IMG/VR virus record: IMGVR_UViG_3300020463_000064
Coordinates: 1-33,971 of that record
DNA length: 33,971 nt
DNA from: a virus
Direction: 5' to 3' (one strand)
Every line of letters starts with the position of its first letter. The first letter of the stretch is position 1. This document shows, in pieces, positions 1-9,400 of this stretch. The position numbers and the translations under genes were made by a program. The notes beneath the pieces were generated by a model. That model worked only from the letters and a program-made list of their open reading frames with translations, was not told the origin of the DNA and ran no database searches.

Positions 1-561
1 CAGATCTCACAGGACTACTCATCAATGGTTAACTTTGCAAGATGCAAATGCCTTGGTGCAAACGTATTAAGAGGCCCAGACCAGATACCTTGGGACGGAA
101 AACTAAAATATGACTGGCAGTTATGGATAGACTCAGACATCGTATTCGATACAGAAAAGTTTTATCGTTTAGTATGGATGCAGAAGGACATTGCTGGAGG
201 TTGGTATTGTACAGAAGATGGCAAGACAACATCTGTTGCACATTGGCTAGAAGAAGACGACTTTGCTAAGAATGGTGGAGTGATGAATCACGAAACTATC
301 GAGTCAATCTCTCGTAGACGCAAACCATTCACAGTTGACTATACTGGTTTCGGTTGGTTACTCGTGAAGAACGGTGTATTTGAACATGCAGAGATGAAGT
401 ATCCTTGGTTTGCTCCTAAGATGCAAGTCTTTGAATCAGGTGATGTACAAGATATGTGTGGAGAGGACGTTTCATTCTGTCTTGATGCAAAAGAAGCGGG
501 TATGGAGATCTGGATTGATCCTAAGATCCGTGTAGGACATGAGAAGACAAGGATAATCTAA
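1..561 (+). CDS. GT-A type glycosyltransferase, 5'-truncated by window edge
   Basis: The reading frame is open from base 1 and the first ATG is at 25, so the true start probably lies upstream; 186 codons are visible. WIDSDIVF carries a DxD-type motif (DSD at 130-138), the usual metal/nucleotide-sugar site of GT-A glycosyltransferases. Further on, GEDVSFCLDAKEAG and WIDPKIRVGHEK resemble the acceptor/metal-binding end of Anp1/GT2-like enzymes. It would transfer a sugar from a nucleotide sugar to an unknown acceptor in the infected cell, perhaps a virion protein or glycan. Homologues of this kind are, from memory, common beside structural genes in T4-like cyanophages. Its stop overlaps the next ATG (TAATG), so translation is probably coupled. 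The enzyme class is fairly secure; donor and acceptor are not visible. Confidence 0.7.
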   Translation, partial: QISQDYSSMVNFARCKCLGANVLRGPDQIPWDGKLKYDWQLWIDSDIVFDTEKFYRLVWMQKDIAGGWYCTEDGKTTSVAHWLEEDDFAKNGGVMNHETIESISRRRKPFTVDYTGFGWLLVKNGVFEHAEMKYPWFAPKMQVFESGDVQDMCGEDVSFCLDAKEAGMEIWIDPKIRVGHEKTRII

Positions 562-725
562 TGGATGTCAAGTACAAGGTAGTAGAATTAGGCACATCAG
601 GGTGGTGTGTCAACGACCCTAAACAAGATGTAGGTCTTACAAAGGAAGAAGCCGACATTAGATTGCAGTTTTACCTTGAAGAAGGTATTTCTCCTGGCAG
701 ATTAAGAGCTCAAATAGATAAATAA
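561..725 (+). CDS. Small hypothetical protein, 54 aa
   Basis: ATG at 561 shares a base with the stop of the glycosyltransferase gene (TAATG), and the frame closes at TAA 723-725. The product is acidic and soluble-looking, with no signal peptide or membrane segment. It contains a GTSGWCVNDP stretch and a helix-prone LTKEEADIRLQFYLEEG segment. I do not recognise a named family. The composition, coupling and late promoter inside its 3' end suggest a real small gene of the kind conserved beside cyanophage structural genes, but no function can be read from it. Confidence 0.6.
   Translation: MDVKYKVVELGTSGWCVNDPKQDVGLTKEEADIRLQFYLEEGISPGRLRAQIDK
717..724 (+). promoter_or_regulatory. T4-type late promoter (GATAAATA)
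   Basis: GATAAATA followed by an A-rich stretch matches the T4 late promoter -10 element, TATAAATA, recognised by the gp55 sigma factor, at 7 of 8 positions. It overlaps the stop codon of the 54-aa ORF and ends 18 bases before the ATG of the 51-aa ORF. Confidence 0.55.
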
Positions 726-742
726 AAAGAAAAAGGTTAAAG

Positions 743-898
743 ATGGCAGACTCAAATCCAAAATTAGCACCCCATAATGTCGAAAGTCAGGGATTCGCTA
801 GTGGAAGTTTAGTTGGACAGTATGATGTGAGTGCTCAGGCAAGAAAAAAGGCTGCTGCAAACACAAATGATTCACAATCTCCACTTGCTGCTGGTTAA
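743..898 (+). CDS. Small hypothetical protein, 51 aa
   Basis: ATG at 743 follows a purine-rich leader (AAAAAGGTTAAAG) and a late promoter box; TAA is at 896-898. The product is rich in Ala, Ser, Gln, Gly and Asn, with a SLVGQYDVSAQARKKAAAN segment and no hydrophobic core. It looks unstructured or helix-forming and could be a minor virion component or assembly factor. It is followed directly by an intrinsic terminator, which supports a real, separately transcribed short gene. No family is recognised. Confidence 0.6.
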   Translation: MADSNPKLAPHNVESQGFASGSLVGQYDVSAQARKKAAANTNDSQSPLAAG

Positions 899-919
899 CA
901 AGAATCTAAAAAACTTTAG

Positions 920-945
920 AAGGCCCTTAAAAGGGTCTTTTTTTG
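920..945 (+). terminator. Rho-independent terminator
   Basis: An inverted repeat AGGCCCTT/AAGGGTCT, with a short A/T loop, is followed by an uninterrupted T run at 938-944. It lies 22 bases after the 51-aa ORF and directly before the next promoter box, so it separates two transcription units. Confidence 0.8.
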
Positions 946-947
946 TG

Positions 948-955
948 TCTAAATA
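948..955 (+). promoter_or_regulatory. Late promoter (TCTAAATA) for the 52-aa ORF-gp25-gp6-gp7 unit
   Basis: TCTAAATA lies 3 bases after the terminator T tract. The CTAAATA variant of the T4 late box recurs in this window before gp8 and at the right edge. It should drive the 52-aa ORF, gp25, gp6 and the giant gp7 gene, which are contiguous. Confidence 0.5.
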
Positions 956-960
956 GGATT

Positions 961-1119
961 ATGAATAGTATAATAGCCATGAGAATGGAAGACTGGGATA
1001 AATCTTACGAAGATTTTTACATAAAATCCGAAAAAGATAAGAAAAAAGAAGATTTACTGCGTGAAGTCGTAGGAGATTACCTTAATGATAAGGCGGATCA
1101 ACAACAACTTGATGAGTAA
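961..1119 (+). CDS. Small hypothetical protein, up to 52 aa
   Basis: The frame runs from ATG 961 to TAA 1117-1119, and the stop overlaps the gp25 ATG (TAATG). Starts at 979 and 985 are also in frame. They may be the real ones, because a transcript from the box at 948-955 would begin close to 961, leaving no leader. None of the three has a clear Shine-Dalgarno. The product is highly charged (KSEKDKKKEDLLREVV) and probably alpha-helical, with no membrane segment. Coupling to gp25 suggests a late structural or assembly role, but no family is recognised. Confidence 0.6.
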   Translation: MNSIIAMRMEDWDKSYEDFYIKSEKDKKKEDLLREVVGDYLNDKADQQQLDE

Positions 1120-1535
1120 TGGCAAAAATCGATCAACGTGACATATCAAGTCAACCTTTTAAAGACATAAGTTTGACTTTTACCAGACATCCTGTAACGG
1201 ATGACATTGGAGTGTTCACGAATGAGAATGCCATTAAGAGATCTGTGACTAATTTGATAAGAACAAGGATTGGTGAACGATTTTTCGAGTCTATATTGGG
1301 TAGTGCTGTCGAAGATTCTCTCTTTGAACAAGCAGATCCTGATAATGCTCAGGTTTTGGAAGACGATATTAGGATTTTACTTGAAAACTTTGAACCTAGA
1401 ATCGCCAAAGTCAGTATTAAAGTTGTTTATCCCTTAGATACTAACGAATTAACAGTGCAAATTGCATATGATATTGTCGGATTATCGATTCCGAGACAAA
1501 ATATAGAATTTATTCTTCAATCAACTAGGATATAA
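1119..1535 (+). CDS. 25: Baseplate wedge protein gp25 (GPW/gp25 lysozyme-like family)
   Basis: The 138-aa product is close to T4 gp25 (132 aa). It has the GPW/gp25 layout: an N-terminal segment (VTDDIGVFTNENAIKRSV), RTRIGERFFES around residues 46-56, and the signature EPR motif at residues 92-94 (FEPRI), which in the T4 baseplate and in TssE contacts the wedge core bundle. The C-terminus is a beta-rich half ending in IEFILQSTRI. It acts in the baseplate inner ring, joining wedges to the central hub and sheath initiation. ATG shares a base with the upstream stop, and its own stop overlaps the gp6 start, so 25 and 6 are translationally coupled. Confidence 0.92.
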   Translation: MAKIDQRDISSQPFKDISLTFTRHPVTDDIGVFTNENAIKRSVTNLIRTRIGERFFESILGSAVEDSLFEQADPDNAQVLEDDIRILLENFEPRIAKVSIKVVYPLDTNELTVQIAYDIVGLSIPRQNIEFILQSTRI

Positions 1536-3409
1536 TGTCATTTAACCAATTTACGAACCTAGATTTCGCTAGTCTTAGGGCCCAAATCAAAGACTATCTT
1601 CGTGTAAACAGTGAATTTGCTGATTTTGACTTTGAAGGATCGAACTTTTCGACCTTAATTGATCTTTTAGCATACAACTCTTACATAACTGCTTACAATA
1701 CCAACATGGCAGTTAACGAGTGCTTCCTCGACAGTGCGACATTGCGTGAAAACGTAGTATCACTAGCAAGAAATATTGGTTATGTACCTAGATCAGCTAG
1801 ATCTGCACAAGCTGTGGTGAATTTTAGTGTAGACTTGTCAACAAATGACACAAAAATTGTAACTTTGAAAGCTGGACAAGTGGCATTGGGTGTTCAACAG
1901 GGAAGTAATTACATTTTTTCCATTCCAGACGACTTTGTGGCGACAACTGGTGTTAATAATATTGCAACTTTTGATAATTTAAGAATTTACGAAGGAATAT
2001 ATCTCCAAAAAACATTTCAAATTGATTATTCTCAACCAAATCAAAGATATGTGCTTCCAAATGCGAATATTGACGCTACTTCTATTCGTGTTACAGTCAC
2101 TTCTACGACAAATGAGATTTATTCGCTCTATAATAACATTTTACAAGTCGATTCGACCTCTAAATTGTTCCTAATTCAAGAAATTGAAGATGAAAAATAT
2201 GAAATCTTATTTGGAGATGGAATTATTGGTAAAAAACCGCCTGCTGGAGCAATTATTACTGTAACGTATATTGTTACTAACGGAAAATTAGGAAATGGAG
2301 CTAGAAATTTCTCATTTGTTGGTATTTTGAGAGATGATACTGATACAACTATCACTTCTGGCATGTCTGTATTGACAACAAGTCAAAAATCAGAAAATGG
2401 AGACAACATTGAAGACATAAGTACGATCAAATACTTGGCGCCTCGTATATACTCCTCACAATACCGTGCCGTAACCGCAAATGACTATACAGGTATAATT
2501 CCATTCGTGTATCCTAACGTTGATTCTGTGACTGCCTACGGTGGAGAAGAGTTAGATCCACCTGAGTATGGAAAAGTCTTTATTTCTATCAAACCGAAGG
2601 ATGGTGCTTTCCTTTCACAGATTACAAAGGACGATATTTCAAGACAACTTAAACAATATTCAATTGCTGGTATTAAGCCAGAAATTATTGATCTCAAATA
2701 TCTTTATGTTGAAGTAGATACTACCGTTTATTATAATACCAACGCAACATCAGAAGTATCTGAATTAATTACTTCTGTGACTAAGACACTAACTACATAT
2801 TCACAATCATCAGACATCAACTCATTTGGTGGTAGATTTAAGTATAGTAAAGTTATTGGATTAATAGATGATTCTTCTAGAGGCATCACATCTAACATTA
2901 CTAGAGTGAAAATGAGAAGAGATATACTCCCTGAGTTAAATACTTTTGCAACTTATGAACTTTGCTACGGAAATGGGTTTTATGACCAACCAAATGGATA
3001 TGGCATACGTTCCACAGGATTTACAGTCAGTGGTATTGACGGAACTTTGTATTTGGGTGACATTCCTACTGCTGGGACGACTGTTGGAAAGATAGTATTC
3101 TTTAAACTTGTAAATAACCTCCCTTTAGTTGTTAAGAATGACGCTGGTACTGTGGACTACGTTCATGGAGAGATTAATTTGGATGTGGTAAATATAACAG
3201 GAGCTTCACTTGCAAGTGGAGTGATTGAAGTTGAAGCAATACCCGATTCAAATGATGTAATTGCTTTAAAAGATTTGTATTTACAATTAAACGTTCCTAA
3301 TAGTACAGTAAATGCCTTACCAGACGTTATATCTTCTGGAGAGAATACTTCTGCTACTGCATACGTTAAAACCTCTAGTTATGCTAGCGAATCAATCTAT
3401 ACCCGATAA
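1535..3409 (+). CDS. 6: Baseplate wedge protein gp6 (baseplate J-like)
   Basis: The 624-aa product compares with 660 aa for T4 gp6. The N-terminus matches the gp6 family from memory: FEGSNFSTLIDLLAYNSY, then NMAVNECFLDSATLRENV and ARNIGYVPRSARSAQA (residues about 32-92). The central part (residues about 290-400) is baseplate-J-like, including APRIYSSQYRAVTANDYTG. gp6 forms the dimeric ring that ties wedges together around the hub. AGGA at 1527-1530 is a good Shine-Dalgarno 4 bases before the ATG, and the start also overlaps the gp25 stop. The gp7 ATG follows its TAA with no spacer. The C-terminal quarter is less conserved and beta-rich. Confidence 0.93.
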   Translation: MSFNQFTNLDFASLRAQIKDYLRVNSEFADFDFEGSNFSTLIDLLAYNSYITAYNTNMAVNECFLDSATLRENVVSLARNIGYVPRSARSAQAVVNFSVDLSTNDTKIVTLKAGQVALGVQQGSNYIFSIPDDFVATTGVNNIATFDNLRIYEGIYLQKTFQIDYSQPNQRYVLPNANIDATSIRVTVTSTTNEIYSLYNNILQVDSTSKLFLIQEIEDEKYEILFGDGIIGKKPPAGAIITVTYIVTNGKLGNGARNFSFVGILRDDTDTTITSGMSVLTTSQKSENGDNIEDISTIKYLAPRIYSSQYRAVTANDYTGIIPFVYPNVDSVTAYGGEELDPPEYGKVFISIKPKDGAFLSQITKDDISRQLKQYSIAGIKPEIIDLKYLYVEVDTTVYYNTNATSEVSELITSVTKTLTTYSQSSDINSFGGRFKYSKVIGLIDDSSRGITSNITRVKMRRDILPELNTFATYELCYGNGFYDQPNGYGIRSTGFTVSGIDGTLYLGDIPTAGTTVGKIVFFKLVNNLPLVVKNDAGTVDYVHGEINLDVVNITGASLASGVIEVEAIPDSNDVIALKDLYLQLNVPNSTVNALPDVISSGENTSATAYVKTSSYASESIYTR

Positions 3410-6400
3410 ATGACGGATATTAAAAGAGTAAAAATCTCTCACTTAATAGAATCTCAAATTCCTGAGTTCTTAAATCAGGAATCACCCCTATTCAAGAGTT
3501 TTTTAGAACAGTATTACGAATCACAGGAACACCAATCGGGTATGACCGACTTGGCCAGTAATCTGGCGGAGTATCGGAAGATTGGTGCGTTCAATGATGA
3601 GACACTTATAGCTTCTACAACCTTAACTCTTTCATGTTTTGCTGGTGATACTACTTTATCAGTTATATCCACAGATGGATGGCCTGATACTTACGGTTTG
3701 TTGAAAATTGACAACGAAGTAATTACATATACTGGAAAATCGGAAACTCAGTTCCTTGGCTGCGCTAGAGGATTCAGTGGTATAGATCAAATATCAAAAG
3801 AAGACGATGCTGAGTTTGCAAACTTTGCCGAAACCAGTGGTGCGGTTCATCTTTCTGGTTCTACAGTAACTAACTTAAGTAATCTTTTCTTACAAGAATT
3901 TTTTACTAAATTTAAAACAGAATTTTTACCTGGCTTTGAAAATAGAAGTTTTACAACTGGTACATCAATTACTAATGTGCTTACCAGAGCAAAAGACTTC
4001 TATATGGCAAAGGGAACCGATGCTTCATATAAAATTCTCTTCAAACTTTTGTATGGTGAAGAAATTGAACTTATAAAACCAATTGATAGAACATTAATTC
4101 CTTCAGATAATGTATATTTCAAAACTAAGCACGTTCTAGTTGAAAACTTGTTTGGTGGACAACCATTAGAGACTATTGGTAACTTCTTATATCAAGATAT
4201 CTCTGGAATTGGAACTGCGAGTGCTTCAATTTACAATGTAGAGTATAGACCAATCAATCAAGTTGATTTTTACGAAATATCACTTGACTCAACATCATTT
4301 GATGGATCTTTCCAAGTGCCTGGTAAAACAAAAGCACTTGAGATTACTCCAGCAGATGCAACTTCCCTTGTTGTTGACTCTACAGTCGGATTTGGACAAA
4401 GTGGCACACTTTTGATAAAACCAAGAGAAGGTGCTAACTTCCTAAACATCAGATATACCGATAAGACAGTAAACCAGTTTCTAAACGTCACTGGCATCAC
4501 AACATCTCTAATTTTCGGTGCAGATGTTCTTGAGAACAAACTTGCTTATTCTTATGCTGGATTTGGACAAACATCTTTACTACAATTCAGACTTGTCAAC
4601 GTTATTGATGAAGTAGACACTACTACATCATCAAATATGCAAATTGGGGATAGTCTTAAGTTACTTTCCTTTGGTAAAGATCTAGCAGATAACCCAAAGT
4701 TCAATAATTGGATATACAACGTACCTTCAAGTCATAATCTTGCCACAATCAGTCAAGTAAACGTCAATACCTTTAGAATTACGATATTTGACTTATGTGT
4801 TTTCTATGTTGATGAAATTTTAAAGTTAAGAAACGATCTTGGCGATGAAGTCAATATTACAGTCAAACAGATTGAGTATGATGCAACAAATACAGCGCAA
4901 GTTTACTCAAACACTATTGTTGTTCAAACTACTGGTGCTGTGCCCACCAATCCTTCTAAAATTACAAAAACAGTTACAAAGGCATCTCATAACTCAAATT
5001 ACTTTGCTGGTGTTGATCAGTTTACAGTTGGTATTCAGAATAGTTACATTGACAAAGAAGAAAAGTTCTTTTATGTATCATCATCTGGTCTACCTAACTA
5101 TCCTATCTTTGCAACTGATAATAAGGTATTCGTAAAGACTAGTTCTATTGAGGTTGTAGACGGATTTGGCACACCTTTACTTGGTGGTGGGTTTACTTAT
5201 ACCATACAGTCTTATGACCCCGCCTTTGACCCTGCCGCAGGGACTAGTTTGCTTCCACACAACTATGTGACTGGAGATAAGATTTATTGGGACAATACAG
5301 CTGATAGTGGTATCACAACTGGTATTTACTTTGTAACTAAGGTAAACCAAACTGACTTCTATCTTTCATTCAGTGGATCTGACGTATTTGCTCAAAAGTA
5401 CATTGCAGTTAAAACAGGAACAATTGGACAATACATTTATAAATCTGGTTGGGAGAATAAGACACTTAAGAATCAAAAAATTCTTAGAAAGTATCCTGTT
5501 ATTAAGGAAAAAGAATTATTTGATGATCCAAATAAAAGAGATGTTAATAATAGGCCTGTGGGACTTATGGCGAATGGTGTTGAACTATTCCCTCCTACTG
5601 TTTTCGATGAACAGATTTTCCACGGTGATCTTACAAGTATTACAGTTACAAACCCAGGCTCAGGTTATGATGTCATCACAGGGCCACCTTTACAAGTTTT
5701 AGATCAACAAGGATCAGGTGCAATTGGTTATGCAAACATATCTGGATCATTCAAAGAAGTTAAGTTAGTATCGCCAGGTATTGGATATCAAGATAAACCA
5801 AAAATTACTGTAAAAGGTGGTAATGGAAGTGGTGCTGTTCTGGAATCTAATCTAGTCAAAGGCAAGATCGTTGCTAACTTTAAAGCTGATGGTTCATCTG
5901 TCAATACGACTGATGAGAGTATTTCATTTGAAAACAGACATAACTTTGAAGTTGGTGAAGCAGTTGTTTATGATTCAAGAGGAAACACTCCAATTGTTAA
6001 CGTGGTTAGTGGATCGGTTTACTATGTTGCACCAGTAAATGAGACAAAGATAAAATTACACAATAAGCCAGAAGAAGCTAAGGTTGGTATCAATACTGTT
6101 AATATTGGAAACGTTAGTTTTGGTTTTCATAAACTTACTACAGTAAAGGCAAAGAATACAATAACCAAGATCTATGTAAAGGAAAGTGGTTCTGGGTATT
6201 CAAATAGAAAAGTTATTGTCCCTGCAAGACCTGTTAACGGAGACGTTCAATCTGGTATTAGTACATCTGACGATTATATACTGGCATATAACCATCACTT
6301 CAACAACGGAGAGATAGTTGAATATTCTACAACAGGAACAATTGCGTCTGGTCTTTCAACAACCACACAGTATGCCGTTAAGGTCATTGATCCTAACAGA

Positions 6401-9400
6401 TTTAGACTTTGTGATGTTGGGATTTCCTCACAAAGAAACTTTACGAATTATGACAAAAATAAACCCGCTGTAATTCGTGGATTGGGTAGTGGTAATCATA
6501 CTGTAAAGTATCCACCTATAGTAGTAAACATAGAGAGTTTATCTGGTATTGCCGTTACCACGGTCATCAAACCAGAGATTACACCTATAGTTCTTGGATC
6601 AGTTGAAAACGTTTACTTACAAGAAGGTGGTATTGGTTATGGTTGTACTAATATCATGGACTTCCAAAGAAGACCTGACGTTGGCATCTCTACAATTACT
6701 TTCAGAGCGTTATTGAAACCAATTATCATTGGTGGTTCTATAGTAGATGTTCAGATACTTGCCAATGGTAAAGGATATCGTGAAGATTCCGATATTGAAA
6801 TTACTAGTCCTACAGGAAGTTTTGCGGATGTAAGACCTATAGTTGTTGATTCTAGAATAATTGGTGTACAGATTCTCGATGGTGGTATTGGATATGGAAA
6901 GAGTGATACTACTTTACTTCTACAGAACAGAGGTAAGGATGCTAAGTTTATAGGTAATGTTCGAGAGTGGAAGATTAACCAAGTTCAAAAGAACGAAAAT
7001 ATTATTAATGTAGAAGATTCAGTACTTACAAAACCAAGTACAAACCCAGCTTTCCAATTACAAACTATTGGAATGTATCCTCCTCAAAAATTGAGATATC
7101 AATTAGGAGACAATATTGATTCAGCAAACTTAGAAACACCTAATGCTTTCCACTCACCAATATTGGGATATGCATATGACGGCAATCCAATCTACGGGCC
7201 ATATGGTTATCAGAACTCAGTAGGTGGTGCTATTATTAGACTTAGATCTGGGTATATCCTTGATACATCCGCTAGAGCAGGCCTCAGACCTCCTGGCTTC
7301 GCTTTTGGATACTTTGTCAATGATTATCTTTTTGACAACTCTGGCGACCTAGACACATACGGTGGTAGGTATTGTGTAACGCCACAGTTCCCAGATGGAA
7401 CTTATGCATACTTCTACTCTGTAGAGGTTGATTCTAGTGGTGTTGCTAAACCTAAGTTCCCATATATGGTTGGTAGTCAATTTAAAGACACTCCTATAGA
7501 AGAAAACTTTGTTACCTTCTTCAACCAAGATATTGATATTTCAAGTAGGAATGTAACAAGAAACATTGCTCCATACTACCTATCATACGGTAACTCTGAT
7601 TACGAACTAATTGATGATGTAAAAGATGCATTAAAACAAGAGTTTGAGGTCACTAAAACAAAGAGTGCTGGAATTACTTCCGTAACTGTATTTTCAAGAG
7701 GAGATGGTTATAAAATAGATGACCCTCTTACATTAGATAATAAAGGAACAAATGGAACTGGTGCTAATATTGTTGTAAGTGAATTATTAGGAAAAGAAAT
7801 AAACTCTGTTGACATCGGCATCAATACATTCAAAGATGCTTCATTAAGACTTGAAAAAAGAAATATTATTGGTATTACTTCTATACCACATGGTATTGCT
7901 GATGGCGAAACAGTCATATTGAGTGGTATTGACACATCTCAGTTTACAGAGTTCAATGGTTCTCAGAAAGTTCAAGTTATTAATAGATCAGTAGGTCTTG
8001 CTACCTTCGTAGACAACGTAACAAACACTGGAGTAAGCACACATCTCTTTGTAACTGATACAAGAGGTTTTAGTCCAAGTGATGTCATCGGAGTTGGAAC
8101 AGAATCTATGATTGTCACTGGCATTGATACATCCTTCTCTAGATTGCTTGTAAACAGAGAAAACTTTGTTGGTGCTGCAATGACACACCAAGCTGGCACT
8201 AACAACGTAGTATTAAAACCAAATCAGTTTATATTCCCTGTTGGAACCTCAACAGTCACTCAATTTACATTTGAAAATTATAAAACTTACTTCAATCCAC
8301 AAGAAACAGTTGGTGTTGGATCTACAGGAACACATTATGCAGTTACAGTAACTGGTTTTGGAACACAAGCAATTCAGACTGTAGAAAATCGTTTTGTACC
8401 TCAACAAAGAATATATCTTAAGGATCATAAGTTCTTTACTGGTCAGAAACTAGTTTATAACATGGGTATCGGTGGAACTTCACTTGTTTGGGCAAAAGTT
8501 TCTGCTGGTGCAACTTCTGGAGTAGGAACAGAGGTTCTTCCTGATGGGGATGTGTATGCCGTCAACTTTGCCAAGGATTATATTGGATTGGCTACTGTGG
8601 CATTCTCTACTGCTGCTGATGCGATATGGTTTTACAATGTAGCATCTAATTCTGGGTTTGCCCACTCTCTTACAACTGCATATCCTAAAGTATCAACTAA
8701 AGTAGAAAGATTCTTTGGGGAAGTTGGACTTGGTTCTGCTCATGGACTAGTAGCAGGCGATCTTATCAAACTTGAAGCTTTACCTAAGTCTACTGAATCA
8801 ACAGTTATTAGATATGACCCTGTTATTGCTAAAACTACAACAAAACGAGTTGGATTCACATATACAAGTTTCTCTCCCGACTTAACTCAAATAAACATTG
8901 CTGATCAGGACTTACAAAGTTATGATAAAGTAGTTTACTATGATAATGGCAACACAATCAATGGATTGATCAACAATGAGACATATTTTGTTCTTAGAGA
9001 AGATCCTGAGTCGATAAAACTCTGTAAATACAAATCTGATGTATTTGATTCCAATCCAGTTTCAATATCAACAGTAACCACTGCAAGTGCTAACAATTTA
9101 AGTTTCATTGCTAAGATTAACCCACCTCTATCTTTCACATCAGGTAATACAATCGTATTTGATGTATCAGATCAAAGTCTTCTTGATATGAGGTTGGATT
9201 TCTTTGGAGATATCACTTTCAACAATAGACTAGACGTTCAAGGCACAAATCTTGGTGGATTCAATATTACTAGGAGTGGTATTTCTGGAAACGCTAATTC
9301 TACAGTAACAATCAACACTGAAACTGAGTGGCCAAGAAAAACATTCTATGATCTAACTCCTGTTGTTCCATCAGACACTAGAAAGACATATGGTTCATCG

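Noticed and set aside
7066-7446. YHYH domain as an independent host-derived metabolic gene
   Set aside because: It is in frame within the gp7-like protein with no separate start or stop, so it is a domain and not a gene.
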